Shown: positions 7,449-14,467, counted from the stretch's first letter. The stretch is 22,416 bases of DNA from Methanobacteriota archaeon (GCA_005878665.1 VBLR01000120.1:1-22416); one strand, 5' to 3'. Notes: generated from the sequence alone by a model not told the origin. Numbers and translations: made by a program.

Positions 7449-8216
7449 ATGCGAGATGCGATGCCGGGCCGATTGTCCTTCGACCGCGTCGCGGCGATTT
7501 ACGACGAAACGCGGGGCCTTGCGCCGCGTGCGATGTCTCGCGTGCTCGCGGTCCTCGTGGACGAGCTCCACGGGAAACGGGTCCTCGAGGTCGGGGTCGG
7601 CACGGGTCGCTACGCCGTGCCTCTCCAGAAGAGTGGCATTCGCGTCGTCGGCGTGGACATCTCGCGCAAGATGGTCGAGTTCGGTCTTGCAAAAGGCCTG
7701 CGGGATGTCGTCTTCGCGGACGCGGCACGACTTCCATTCGCGTCCGGATCGTTCGATGTCGGCACGACGAACCATGTCCTCCACTTGATCCCGGATTGGC
7801 GGGACGTGCTGAAGGAAATCGCTCGGGTCACGAGGGAGACGTACTTCACGGTCATCGAACGGTCGGACCGCGTCGAATCGATTAAACGGGAATACGACGC
7901 GCTCGTCAAGGCAGCCGGGCATGATTGGTCCCACCCTGGGTTCCACGAGAAGGACTTGCCCGGACTCCTGAAACCCGACTTCGTGATGCCGGTGGGCCCG
8001 TTCCGCGAGACCCTCCTGGCGGACTCCATCCTGGAGGAATTGAATGGGCGCACATATTCGTCACAATGGGATGTCCCTGAGGAGATTCACCGCGGCGCGA
8101 TGGAGTCCCTCCGGACCAAATGGAAGGGGAAGGAATTCCAGCGGTCGTACACGCTCGAGGTCACGTTCTGGCGCTCGGAGCGCCTTCCACAGATCGCAGA
8201 GGCTCAGAGGTCGTGA
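7449..8216 (+). CDS. class I SAM-dependent methyltransferase
   Basis: A 255-aa methyltransferase of the UbiE/type-11 group. Residues 45-53 (VLEVGVGTG) are motif I for SAM binding, Asp70 in GVDIS is the acidic motif II residue, and DAARLPFASGSFDVGTTNHVLHLI contains the post-motif region. The N-terminal FDRVAAIYDETRG is typical of small-molecule or quinone-type methyltransferases. The substrate is not predictable. The reading frame is open upstream to 7074, but that part overlaps the winged-helix gene and is not homologous to the family. ATG 7449 is the first sensible start. A T-rich stretch (~7431-7438) would place a leaderless start at ATG 7461 instead. The 3' end overlaps dph5 tail-to-tail by 13 nt. 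Confidence 0.9.
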   Translation: MRDAMPGRLSFDRVAAIYDETRGLAPRAMSRVLAVLVDELHGKRVLEVGVGTGRYAVPLQKSGIRVVGVDISRKMVEFGLAKGLRDVVFADAARLPFASGSFDVGTTNHVLHLIPDWRDVLKEIARVTRETYFTVIERSDRVESIKREYDALVKAAGHDWSHPGFHEKDLPGLLKPDFVMPVGPFRETLLADSILEELNGRTYSSQWDVPEEIHRGAMESLRTKWKGKEFQRSYTLEVTFWRSERLPQIAEAQRS

Positions 8217-8983
8217 GGCGCGCCCGCGAACGTGACGAGCGCCTCCTTCTCGAGAAAGTGAAGGGTCCCAGGAATCACGAGGCAGTGTAACGGAGGCCCC
8301 AGGTCGCGGTCGGCGAGGTCGGCGATGGGCCCCGCGAACCCACGGACCTCCGGAGAGCCGACCCGGCTCAAGACGCAGCCGAGCGTCTGCGAGCCGAACT
8401 CAGATGTGTTGACGGCGGCGGCCATCCGAAGCAATGAGGCGATCGCATCCCGCGGTGCGAGGAACGACCCATCCTCCCGCAAGTCCAGGAGGACGAGGGT
8501 GTGGAGGCCCATGCGACGATTGTCCAGGATCACCTCGAGCGGGCTCGTGGGCGCAAAACCAGGGGAGGAGAACGGGACCGTCGTCGTGCGGCCGAACTTG
8601 TACACTTGGAGACCCAGCGAGCCTGCCGCGGAAGTCACAATCGAGACTCCGTGGACAATCCGAGTGCGAATCTTCGCCCTCGCCGCTCGCAGGCGGAGGT
8701 CGATGTGTGTCGTGGCCGACATCGGATCGCCCGGAATCAGGAATGCGACCGTGCGGCTTGCGGCGGCAGTGAGGAGGACTTGGCCGTCCTCCACTTCCTC
8801 GCGGCTGAGTCGGTGGATCTTGCGGTCGATGAGCTTCTCCACCGCTTCGAGTGACGCGCCCGGCAGTGCGGATGTGTATAGCTCCGCAAACACGACGTCG
8901 GCGGAGCGAGCCTCTTCCAACCCGCGAAGGGTGATCCCCTTCTCGTCGTCTAACCCGAGTCCGACGAAGACGAGCTCCCCCAT
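8204..8983 (-). CDS. dph5: diphthine synthase Dph5 (diphthamide biosynthesis methyltransferase)
   Basis: The 259-aa enzyme methylates the modified histidine of elongation factor 2 with S-adenosylmethionine during diphthamide synthesis, a pathway of archaea and eukaryotes. MGELVFVGLGLDDEKGITLRG is the canonical N-terminus of the tetrapyrrole-methylase fold. PGDPMSATTH (84-93) is the SAM-pocket signature. A second conserved block, with SLGLQVYKFGRTTTVPF, lies at 122-138. Length is normal for archaeal Dph5. ATG 8983 is the start, with a TATA-like box ~29 nt upstream that would give a nearly leaderless mRNA. The gene is divergent from trm5, another translation-modification gene. Confidence 0.96.
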   Translation of the reverse strand: MGELVFVGLGLDDEKGITLRGLEEARSADVVFAELYTSALPGASLEAVEKLIDRKIHRLSREEVEDGQVLLTAAASRTVAFLIPGDPMSATTHIDLRLRAARAKIRTRIVHGVSIVTSAAGSLGLQVYKFGRTTTVPFSSPGFAPTSPLEVILDNRRMGLHTLVLLDLREDGSFLAPRDAIASLLRMAAAVNTSEFGSQTLGCVLSRVGSPEVRGFAGPIADLADRDLGPPLHCLVIPGTLHFLEKEALVTFAGAPHDL

Positions 8984-9005
8984 CGAGGCGTGAGGATGGC
9001 GGGGA

Positions 9006-9021
9006 GGCTATTCTCTTTTCC
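9006..9021 (-). promoter_or_regulatory. candidate dph5 promoter
   Basis: The minus strand reads GGAAAAGAGAATAGCC, with its TATA-like part about 29 nt before ATG 8983. It resembles the GNAT-gene promoter at 14468-14482. Confidence 0.4.
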
Positions 9022-9080
9022 TCCGCGATCGCGGACTTGAACGATCGTGGGTGAGCGAGCACAACGGACGTGTCGGAATC

Positions 9081-9095
9081 CGAAAGTCCTTAACC
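9081..9095 (+). promoter_or_regulatory. trm5: candidate trm5 promoter (CGAAAG + TCCTTAACC)
   Basis: A BRE-like CGAAAG is followed by a CTTAA TATA box centred about 28 nt before GTG 9119, the spacing expected for a leaderless transcript. It decides the trm5 start, because the upstream GTG at 9047 lies before the promoter. Confidence 0.55.
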
Positions 9096-9118
9096 GCGAG
9101 AGGCGGAATCGCGGAGTC

Positions 9119-10276
9119 GTGCGCGCATGGTGTATCGTCGTCCCTCGAGAGCGCGGGGAGGAAATCCGGCGCCGGTTGATGGATCTCGGCCTGTTGCACG
9201 AGCATCTACGCATCGTCCGGGAGGGAGAACGGTTGCTCCTCCCTACAAAAGAGCGAGTCGACCTTGGTTTCCCAACGGAACAGCGGGAATTCGGTACGGG
9301 ATTTGTTGCCGTTCGAAGCTACAAAGACGTCGTCGAGGTGCCGGACGCTCTGCGCCGATCCCTTCCCACCTCCTTTGATGTGATCGGAGATATTGCCGTC
9401 CTGAAAATCCCCGAAGAGTTGCAACGTTACCGCGAGCAAATTGGACTCTCGATTCTCCGGTGGAATCCGAAGATCCGGGTCGCCGTGCAGGATCGAGGGG
9501 TGAAGGGCGAGCGACGAGTTCGATCGATCGAGGTCATCGCGGGCGAGCGGAGGACGACGACCGTGCATACGGAGTATGGCCTTCACTACCGCGTCGACCT
9601 TGCCCAAGCATACTTCAGCCCCCGGCTGGCTTCGGAACGAAAGCGAATCGCAGATCTCGTCCTCGAAGGCGAAGTGGTCGCGGACCCGTTCGCCGGCGTG
9701 GGTCCGTTCGCCATCCTCATCGCGAAACGACGTCGGCCGAGGCTCGTTCACGCATCGGACGTGAATCCGGTGGCGGTCGAGTTGCTCCGTGCGAACATTG
9801 GGGCCAACCGGGCCGCCCGCGTCGCCACTCACGAGGGCGATGCCCGTCGCATCCTACGACAGATCGCGCCCGTCGACCGCATCATCCTCGACCTCCCGCA
9901 CACGGCGTTCGACTACCTCCCGAACGCGTTCGCGGCAATCGGGGCTCGGGGGGTGGTCCACGTGTATCGCATCCTGGAGCGGGCGGACGAGCGAGCCGCA
10001 GCAGACCGCATCCGAGGCATGGCTGCGCAGGCCGGTATGGAGATTCGGGATCTTCAGCTCCACACGGTCCGCGCGTATTCGCCGACGCAACACCACGTCG
10101 CGTTCGACGTCACGGTCGTTCGAGCGTCACACCGCGCTGACCCTGATAGGTCCCCGAGCGCTTCTCGTACGTCTCCGACGAAGGAGACTCCAACGACAGG
10201 AAGACGATCTGGGCGAACCGTTCGCCGATCGGAAGCTCCAGGACATCGGAGCCGCCATTCAGCGCGCCGAAGGTGA
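9119..10276 (+). CDS. trm5: tRNA (guanine37-N1)-methyltransferase Trm5, with an Arg-rich C-terminal tail
   Basis: Trm5 makes m1G37 next to the anticodon and prevents +1 frameshifting. From GTG 9119 the N-terminus MRAWCIVVPRERGEEIRRRL aligns with the start of characterised archaeal Trm5b. Family blocks are DVIGDIAVLKIP (87-98), GERRVRSIE (130-138), YFSPRLASER (165-174), the SAM motif DPFAGVGPF (189-197), SDVNPVAVELL (213-223), LDLPH (257-261, where many homologues have NLP) and SPTQHHVAFD (321-330). The conserved protein ends near residue 335, close to the ~336 aa of M. jannaschii Trm5. Here the frame stays open for ~50 more residues, rich in Arg, Ser and Thr, encoded opposite the 3' end of the dUTPase gene. 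I chose GTG 9119 over GTG 9047 on alignment and promoter position. Confidence 0.94.
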   Translation: MRAWCIVVPRERGEEIRRRLMDLGLLHEHLRIVREGERLLLPTKERVDLGFPTEQREFGTGFVAVRSYKDVVEVPDALRRSLPTSFDVIGDIAVLKIPEELQRYREQIGLSILRWNPKIRVAVQDRGVKGERRVRSIEVIAGERRTTTVHTEYGLHYRVDLAQAYFSPRLASERKRIADLVLEGEVVADPFAGVGPFAILIAKRRRPRLVHASDVNPVAVELLRANIGANRAARVATHEGDARRILRQIAPVDRIILDLPHTAFDYLPNAFAAIGARGVVHVYRILERADERAAADRIRGMAAQAGMEIRDLQLHTVRAYSPTQHHVAFDVTVVRASHRADPDRSPSASRTSPTKETPTTGRRSGRTVRRSEAPGHRSRHSARRR

Positions 10277-10592
10277 GGGTGCCGGAGAAACCGGCATCGA
10301 TCATGCCGAAGGCCGCCAGGACACCCCGACGGGCCCATGTCGTCCGAAGCCAGAGTTGACCCGCGAGGTGTCGGCCGAGCCCGACCGACTCCCGGGTGCT
10401 GACGGCAAACCGAGTCGCGGGCGGAACCTTGGCGACGCCGCGCGTCGTCCGATCGTTCGAGGATGGGACGAGGACCTCCTCAATCGTGACATCGTACCCG
10501 TTCGGCGTGAGGTTCTTCTCGTCGAACGGCTCGATCCGCAGCTCCCCTTTGGCCAAATACCGGCGGATATCTCCGTCCGAAAGGAGGGCCAT
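10110..10592 (-). CDS. dCTP deaminase/dUTPase family protein, probably archaeal-type dUTPase
   Basis: A 160-aa member of the dCTP deaminase/dUTPase fold. SDGDIRRYLAKGELRIEPF (5-23), PNGYDVTI, WLRTTWARRGVL, GMIDAGFSG (96-104), GERFAQIVF and GTYQGQRGVTL are family blocks. In dCTP deaminases the block after DxGxxG ends in a catalytic Glu (T-L-E). Here that position is Gly109 (TLTFG), as in archaeal dUTPase-subfamily proteins, where it is also not Glu. I therefore infer dUTP to dUMP hydrolysis rather than dCTP deamination; automated pipelines may call it dcd. ATG 10592 is chosen over ATG 10619 because the upstream ATG sits inside the TATA box and homologues begin just before LSDxDIRRY. The 3' end overlaps trm5 by 167 bp. 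Confidence 0.88.
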   Translation of the reverse strand: MALLSDGDIRRYLAKGELRIEPFDEKNLTPNGYDVTIEEVLVPSSNDRTTRGVAKVPPATRFAVSTRESVGLGRHLAGQLWLRTTWARRGVLAAFGMIDAGFSGTLTFGALNGGSDVLELPIGERFAQIVFLSLESPSSETYEKRSGTYQGQRGVTLERP

Positions 10593-10616
10593 TCCGTCAA
10601 GTATCGATTCGACTCC

Positions 10617-10624
10617 CATTAAGG
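10617..10624 (-). promoter_or_regulatory. candidate dUTPase gene TATA box
   Basis: The minus strand reads CCTTAATG, centred ~29 nt before ATG 10592, consistent with a leaderless transcript. The last three bases are the alternative upstream ATG, which argues against that start. Confidence 0.5.
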
Positions 10625-10660
10625 ATTGCGAGAATCACGCATGAGAGGCGGGCCATAGGG

Positions 10661-10667
10661 TATTTAC
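10661..10667 (+). promoter_or_regulatory. candidate TATA box of the 62-aa zinc-site protein gene
   Basis: TATTTAC lies 53 nt before ATG 10717. Together with AGGAG at 10704-10708 (8 nt before the ATG), it supports expression of this short gene from its own leadered mRNA. Confidence 0.45.
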
Positions 10668-10716
10668 GGCGCGCACCAGTCGAACGTCCGTCAAGAACGA
10701 CACAGGAGACCCAACC

Positions 10717-10905
10717 ATGTGCGCCATGACATTGGAACGCCAACCCGGCCGAGAAAGCTGCCCCCACGCGGATGCCGAAATGATCGGATCCAACGTGAAT
10801 GCGGAGTTCATGCGGTGCAAGGCCTGCAACCAAATCTTCGTCCTGCAAGCCGGCCGAGTGTGGGCGATCCGCTCCACGCGCATGCCGGTCGTTGCGATCC
10901 GCTGA
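10717..10905 (+). CDS. 62-aa putative zinc-binding small protein
   Basis: A short cytosolic protein with Cys15-Pro-His17 and Cys34-x2-Cys37, a plausible four-ligand zinc site (CxH ... CxxC), followed by FVLQAGRVWAIR, which looks like a closing beta-hairpin. No named family is recognised. It resembles a minimal zinc-ribbon fold used in protein or nucleic-acid binding. It is likely a real gene because it has its own TATA-like box, a clear AGGAG ribosome-binding site and an intact site in 62 codons. The antisense ORF over this region shows no family features. It sits between the dUTPase gene (divergent) and the acyl-CoA dehydrogenase gene (same strand, 76 nt downstream with a separate promoter). 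Confidence 0.65.
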   Translation: MCAMTLERQPGRESCPHADAEMIGSNVNAEFMRCKACNQIFVLQAGRVWAIRSTRMPVVAIR

Positions 10906-10934
10906 TCGCCGAGCGCACTCGTCCCCGCAGCCTC

Positions 10935-10947
10935 CGAAAGTTTATGC
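10935..10947 (+). promoter_or_regulatory. candidate acyl-CoA dehydrogenase promoter
   Basis: CGAAAGTTTATGC: a BRE-like CGAAAG joined to a TTTATG TATA box, 38 nt before ATG 10982. GGGAGG at 10969-10974 is the ribosome-binding site. The CGAAAG element recurs before trm5 and asnS. Confidence 0.55.
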
Positions 10948-10981
10948 GAATAGCGCAGCTTAGGCCGCGGGAGGCTCCGGG

Positions 10982-12142
10982 ATGGACTTTCGACTCACGG
11001 AAGAGCAGAGGCTCGTCCGTGACACCGCGCAGGATTTCGTCGACCGAGAGCTCATCCCGCACGTCCGGGATTGGGAGGAGAAAGGCGAAATCCCGAAGTC
11101 CTTCTACCGAAAGATGGCAAACCTCGGCTTCCTCGGTGCCCCGGTTCCGGAGAAGTACGGCGGGGCCGGCATGGACTACGTCTCGTTCATGCTGCTCGTC
11201 GAGGAGATCAGCCGCGGGTCCTCGTCCGTCCGCACCACCGTTTCGGTCCAGACGTCTCTGAGCGAGACCTCCCTCATGTGGTTCGGATCGGAGGCGCAGA
11301 AGGAGGCGTGGCTCGTCCCCCTCGCGAAGGGGGAGCGGTTCGGCGCGTGGGCGATCACGGAGCCGGAGGCGGGGAGCGACGCGGGGAACCTCGCGACGAC
11401 CGCGCGACTCGATGGAAACGAGTGGGTGCTGAACGGCCAGAAACGGTTCATCTCGAACGGCAGCATCGCGGACTACGTCCAGGTGTATGCGAGGGAACCG
11501 GGGACGAGGCGCCACGAGGGGATCTCGCTCTTCCTCGTGCCGCGGGATGCCCCCGGGTTCAAGGTCACCCACGTCGAGACGACGACGAAGCTGGGGCTGC
11601 GTGCGAGTCCGACCGCGGACCTGGCCTTCGACGATTGCCGCATTCCGAAGGAGAACCTGATCGGCAAGAAAGGCGACGGCTGGAATCAGGCGATGCGGAC
11701 GCTGAACAGCGGTCGGATTGGCATCGCCGCCGGGGCCGTCGGCGTGGCCCGTGCCGCCTTGGAGGCCGCGTCGAAGTACGTGAAGGATCGCAAAGCGTTC
11801 GGCCGGCCGATCGGAGACTTCCAGCTCGTGCGGGAGATGATCGCTCAATCGGCCGTCGAGATTGACGCGGCGCGACTGTTGACCCTTCGCGCGGCGCACC
11901 TGCGGGACCTGGGGCAAGACAACACGCTCGAGGTCTCGATGGCCAAGCTCTACGGGGCCCAGATGGCCCAGCGGGTCACGGACTGGGCCGTCCAAGTGCA
12001 CGGGGGATACGGATTCAGCGGCGCGTTCGACGTGGAGCGCTACTTCCGCGACGCCCGCATCCTCGGGCTGTACGAGGGAACGAACGAGATTCAGAAGCTG
12101 ATCATCGCGGAGCACATCCTGGGACCGTCCTCGAAGAAGTGA
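10982..12142 (+). CDS. acyl-CoA dehydrogenase
   Basis: FAD-dependent acyl-CoA dehydrogenase of 386 aa, which introduces the 2,3-double bond into acyl-CoA in beta-oxidation or branched-chain/aromatic acid breakdown. The N-terminal helical domain starts DFRLTEEQRLVRDTAQDF. AITEPEAGSDAGN is the ACAD signature that contacts FAD. RKAFGRPIGDFQLV and QVHGGYGFSG are C-terminal FAD/tetramer blocks, and Glu365 in YEGTNEIQ is the expected catalytic base in the position used by short/medium-chain and glutaryl-type enzymes. Chain-length preference is not readable. The ribosome-binding site GGGAGG is 7 nt from the ATG. A HIT-family gene follows after 12 nt in the same transcript; no ETF or enoyl-CoA hydratase gene lies in the window. 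Confidence 0.96.
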   Translation: MDFRLTEEQRLVRDTAQDFVDRELIPHVRDWEEKGEIPKSFYRKMANLGFLGAPVPEKYGGAGMDYVSFMLLVEEISRGSSSVRTTVSVQTSLSETSLMWFGSEAQKEAWLVPLAKGERFGAWAITEPEAGSDAGNLATTARLDGNEWVLNGQKRFISNGSIADYVQVYAREPGTRRHEGISLFLVPRDAPGFKVTHVETTTKLGLRASPTADLAFDDCRIPKENLIGKKGDGWNQAMRTLNSGRIGIAAGAVGVARAALEAASKYVKDRKAFGRPIGDFQLVREMIAQSAVEIDAARLLTLRAAHLRDLGQDNTLEVSMAKLYGAQMAQRVTDWAVQVHGGYGFSGAFDVERYFRDARILGLYEGTNEIQKLIIAEHILGPSSKK

Positions 12143-12154
12143 GAGGTCCGACGC

Positions 12155-12604
12155 ATGGCGGCCTCGGTCGGCGACTGTATCTTCTGCAAGATCGTCCGCC
12201 GGGAAGCCCCGGCGAGCATTGTCCGCGAGGACGGTTCGACGCTCGCGTTCATGGACATCCAACCGATGAACCCGGGGCATGTGCTCGTGATCCCGAAGGC
12301 TCATGCCGCATACGTCGAGGACCTGCCGGGTGAGGCCGTCGGGCCGATCCTCGAGGCTTCAACGGAAATCTCGCACGCGCTGCGCACGAGTGGAATCCGG
12401 TGCGAAGCGGTCAGCTTCTATCTCGCGAACGGGAGAGAAGCGGGACAAGAGGTGTTCCATGTCCACATGCACGTCATCCCGCGGTGGCGCGGAGACGGGT
12501 TGGGGCTTCGCGTGCGCACGGATCGCGGCCACCTCGCGGATCGGAAGGAGCTGGATAGTCTCGCGGCGAAGATCCGAGCCGCGATGGGTCGGTCAGCCGG
12601 CTGA
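12155..12604 (+). CDS. HIT family hydrolase/nucleotidyltransferase-like protein
   Basis: A 149-aa protein of the histidine-triad superfamily, which hydrolyses nucleoside phosphoramidates, dinucleoside polyphosphates or AMP conjugates. The triad HVHMH (His102, His104, His106) is followed by VIPR. CIFCKI (Cys8, Cys11), with His50 in PKAH, indicates the zinc-binding Hint/HIT subtype. FMDIQPMNPGHVLVIPK is the conserved middle strand region. GAGGT at 12143-12147, directly after the dehydrogenase stop codon, is the ribosome-binding site. The gene ends in a perfect palindrome shared with the convergent hemerythrin gene, so both proteins end in Ser-Ala-Gly. Confidence 0.95.
   Translation: MAASVGDCIFCKIVRREAPASIVREDGSTLAFMDIQPMNPGHVLVIPKAHAAYVEDLPGEAVGPILEASTEISHALRTSGIRCEAVSFYLANGREAGQEVFHVHMHVIPRWRGDGLGLRVRTDRGHLADRKELDSLAAKIRAAMGRSAG
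12593..12604. repeat. 12-bp perfect palindrome spanning both stop codons of convergent genes
   Basis: TCAGCCGGCTGA is identical on both strands. It encodes Ser-Ala-Gly-stop for the HIT gene (+) and for the hemerythrin gene (-). Confidence 0.9.
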
Positions 12605-13093
12605 AATCTGTTCCGTGATCTTCCGGATCGCATCCGCGGATAGGACCTTGCGGGCGGTCGGGAACAGGCTCGTGTTCTCCTTCCTGAAGTGGTCCCAAAG
12701 GAACTGGACCAAGAAGATCCCGTGTCGGTTGAGTTCCTGGATGGCAGGCCATGAATCCGGATCGCGGCGCAGATGCTCTCGCGCGTCGTCGAATTTTCCG
12801 ATCCCCCGTCGTATCTCCTCGTGCTCGGACATGATGACCGTCACGAGCGTCCCGTAACGGCCGATCGCCATCTCGAGGGCCGGGAGAAGCGCCTCGTCCT
12901 CGAGGCGCAGATGGGGCATCAGTTCCTCCGCGAAGAATCGGACCGCTTCATCGAGGATGATGTCGTTCCCCTCGCGCGTCTCGCGGGTGGCCATCATCTC
13001 GTCCAAGGTGGCCTCGAGTTCCGTGAGTTTGTCGACGAAATCCTCGTGCACTCCGATGAGAGGAGCGAAGGGATCGTCAGACGTTTCGCCCAT
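12593..13093 (-). CDS. hemerythrin domain-containing protein
   Basis: A 166-aa four-helix-bundle protein of the hemerythrin HHE family, which binds a di-iron centre and O2 or NO or acts in iron handling. The ligand set looks complete: His16 (GVHEDF), His61 and Glu65 (HLRLEDE), His91 (SEHEEI), and His135 with Glu139 (LWDHFRKEN), with His124 nearby. No extra domain is present. A TATA-like box (minus-strand GCTTTTAC, 13118-13125) is ~28 nt upstream of ATG 13093, and an 11-bp palindrome lies between box and ATG. The gene is 39 nt downstream of asnS on the same strand but appears to have its own promoter. Confidence 0.93.
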   Translation of the reverse strand: MGETSDDPFAPLIGVHEDFVDKLTELEATLDEMMATRETREGNDIILDEAVRFFAEELMPHLRLEDEALLPALEMAIGRYGTLVTVIMSEHEEIRRGIGKFDDAREHLRRDPDSWPAIQELNRHGIFLVQFLWDHFRKENTSLFPTARKVLSADAIRKITEQISAG

Positions 13094-13105
13094 CGGCTGC
13101 GACTA

Positions 13106-13116
13106 CCGACTGTCGG
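13106..13116. repeat. palindrome between the hemerythrin gene TATA box and ATG
   Basis: CCGAC-T-GTCGG: 5-bp arms around one base, placed where a repressor would block initiation. This is a candidate operator; no cognate regulator is known. Confidence 0.35.
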
Positions 13117-13117
13117 C

Positions 13118-13125
13118 GTAAAAGC
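13118..13125 (-). promoter_or_regulatory. candidate hemerythrin gene TATA box
   Basis: The minus strand reads GCTTTTAC, about 28 nt before ATG 13093, consistent with a leaderless transcript separate from asnS. Confidence 0.45.
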
Positions 13126-13132
13126 CTGCGCC

Positions 13133-14422
13133 TCACGGTGCAAACCGCGCCGGCGTCCGCGGGAACGGTACGGCGTCCCGGATGTGCTCAAGCTTGCAGA
13201 TCCATTGGATGAGGCGCTCCATCCCCATGCCGAAGCCGGCGTGCGGCACACTCCCGTAGCGGCGGGAGTCGAGATACCAATCGTACGCCTTCGGGTCTTC
13301 TCCCTGTTCCTTGAGGCCTTTCTTGATCGCCTCCAGGTCCGTCTCCCGCTCGCTGCCGCCGACGAGCTCTCCGACGCCGTCGCCCCCAATCACGTCGAAT
13401 GCGAGGACGAGGTCCGGGCGTTTCGGGTCCCGGGCCTTGTAGAAGGCTTGCGTGATCCGCGGATAGTGCGTCACGATGATCGGCTTCGACTTGCCCTCGG
13501 TCAGCGCCCGTTCCTCCAGGGTGCGGAGGTCCTTGCCCCACTCGATCTCGACGCCTTTTTTCTTGAGTCCCTTCAGAGCCTCGTCATACGTCATCCGTTC
13601 GAACGGCGGCTTCACGGCCTTCAGGAACTCGGGGGTGCGGCCCATCGCGGTGACGTCGTCCGGCCGCTCCTCGGCAACCCGTTGGCACGTGTGGGAGATG
13701 ACGCCTTCAGCGTGCTTGATCACGTCATCCATGCCCGCCCACGCCTGCTCCATCTCCGCATGCCAGTATTCCGTCAGATGCCGCGTGGTGCGCGATTTCT
13801 CCGCGCGGAACGACGGACCGATATAGTAAATCTTCTCCATGGCGAGGACGAGGGCCTCGGCGTACAGCTGCCACGACTGGGTCAGGTGGGCTTTCCGGCC
13901 GAAATATTCGAGTTCGAACAGCGTCGAACCACCCTCACTACCGGAGGGGGTGATCATCGGCGGATGGACTTCCCAGAATCCTTGGTCCCGGAAATATTCG
14001 TGGACCGCGCCGAACGCCGTGTGCCGGATTCGGAAGATCGTGGTCATCCGCTGGGAGCGCACCCATAGGTGGCGGACGTCGAGCAGGAACTCCTCACTCA
14101 GATCCTCCTGAATCGGGAACTTCTCCGCGAAGTGAAGGACCTTGAAGTCGTCCGCGCGGATTTCGAAGCCGCCCGGTGCGCGCTTGTCCTGGACGACCCC
14201 GCCGTGCACGATGACGGCGGATTCGATGAGCGCCTTCTGTGCCGCAGCAAATGCCGCCGCGGGCACGCCGTCGCGGGAGATTGCGACTTGCACAATCCCG
14301 GTCGCGTCGCGGACCACGACGAACGCCTTGCCTCCGACCGACCGAGTGCGGTAGATCCAGCCTCGCAGCTCGACGGGCTTGCCCGTGTGGAGTCCTTTCA
14401 GGATTTCCGTGATAGAAACCAT
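13133..14422 (-). CDS. asnS: asparaginyl-tRNA synthetase (AsnRS)
   Basis: Class IIb aminoacyl-tRNA synthetase, 429 aa, the length of archaeal AsnRS. Residues ~17-100 are the OB-fold anticodon-binding domain (VELRGWIYRTRSVGGKAFVVVRD). Motif 1 region is ~146-158, EGGSTLFELEYFGRKAHLTQS follows at 163-183, motif 2 is FRAEKSRTTRH (205-215) and motif 3 is GFGMGMERL (396-404). EGGSTLF favours AsnRS over archaeal AspRS, which has EGGT/ANLF-like sequence, and the end FPRTPARF matches archaeal AsnRS. So Asn is charged directly rather than only through the amidotransferase route. It is divergent from the GNAT gene, with back-to-back promoters in the 84-nt gap. Confidence 0.96.
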   Translation of the reverse strand: MVSITEILKGLHTGKPVELRGWIYRTRSVGGKAFVVVRDATGIVQVAISRDGVPAAAFAAAQKALIESAVIVHGGVVQDKRAPGGFEIRADDFKVLHFAEKFPIQEDLSEEFLLDVRHLWVRSQRMTTIFRIRHTAFGAVHEYFRDQGFWEVHPPMITPSGSEGGSTLFELEYFGRKAHLTQSWQLYAEALVLAMEKIYYIGPSFRAEKSRTTRHLTEYWHAEMEQAWAGMDDVIKHAEGVISHTCQRVAEERPDDVTAMGRTPEFLKAVKPPFERMTYDEALKGLKKKGVEIEWGKDLRTLEERALTEGKSKPIIVTHYPRITQAFYKARDPKRPDLVLAFDVIGGDGVGELVGGSERETDLEAIKKGLKEQGEDPKAYDWYLDSRRYGSVPHAGFGMGMERLIQWICKLEHIRDAVPFPRTPARFAP

Positions 14423-14450
14423 GAACTTCCGCCCTATTTGGCTGGGTCTA

Positions 14451-14463
14451 GATTACCCTTTCG
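14451..14463 (-). promoter_or_regulatory. candidate asnS promoter
   Basis: The minus strand reads CGAAAGGGTAATC. The CGAAAG element plus GGTAAT lies ~32 nt before ATG 14422, implying a very short leader. Confidence 0.45.
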
Positions 14464-14467
14464 CGGT

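Noticed and set aside
9047..9118. GTG 9047 as the trm5 start
   Set aside because: It would lie upstream of the best TATA box, and the added 24 residues do not match Trm5 homologues.
10808..12304. A 498-codon open frame on the minus strand
   Set aside because: Antisense to the acyl-CoA dehydrogenase and parts of its neighbours; no recognisable domain.
12773..14068. A 431-codon open frame on the plus strand
   Set aside because: Antisense to hemerythrin and AsnRS, both of which carry full catalytic or ligand sets.
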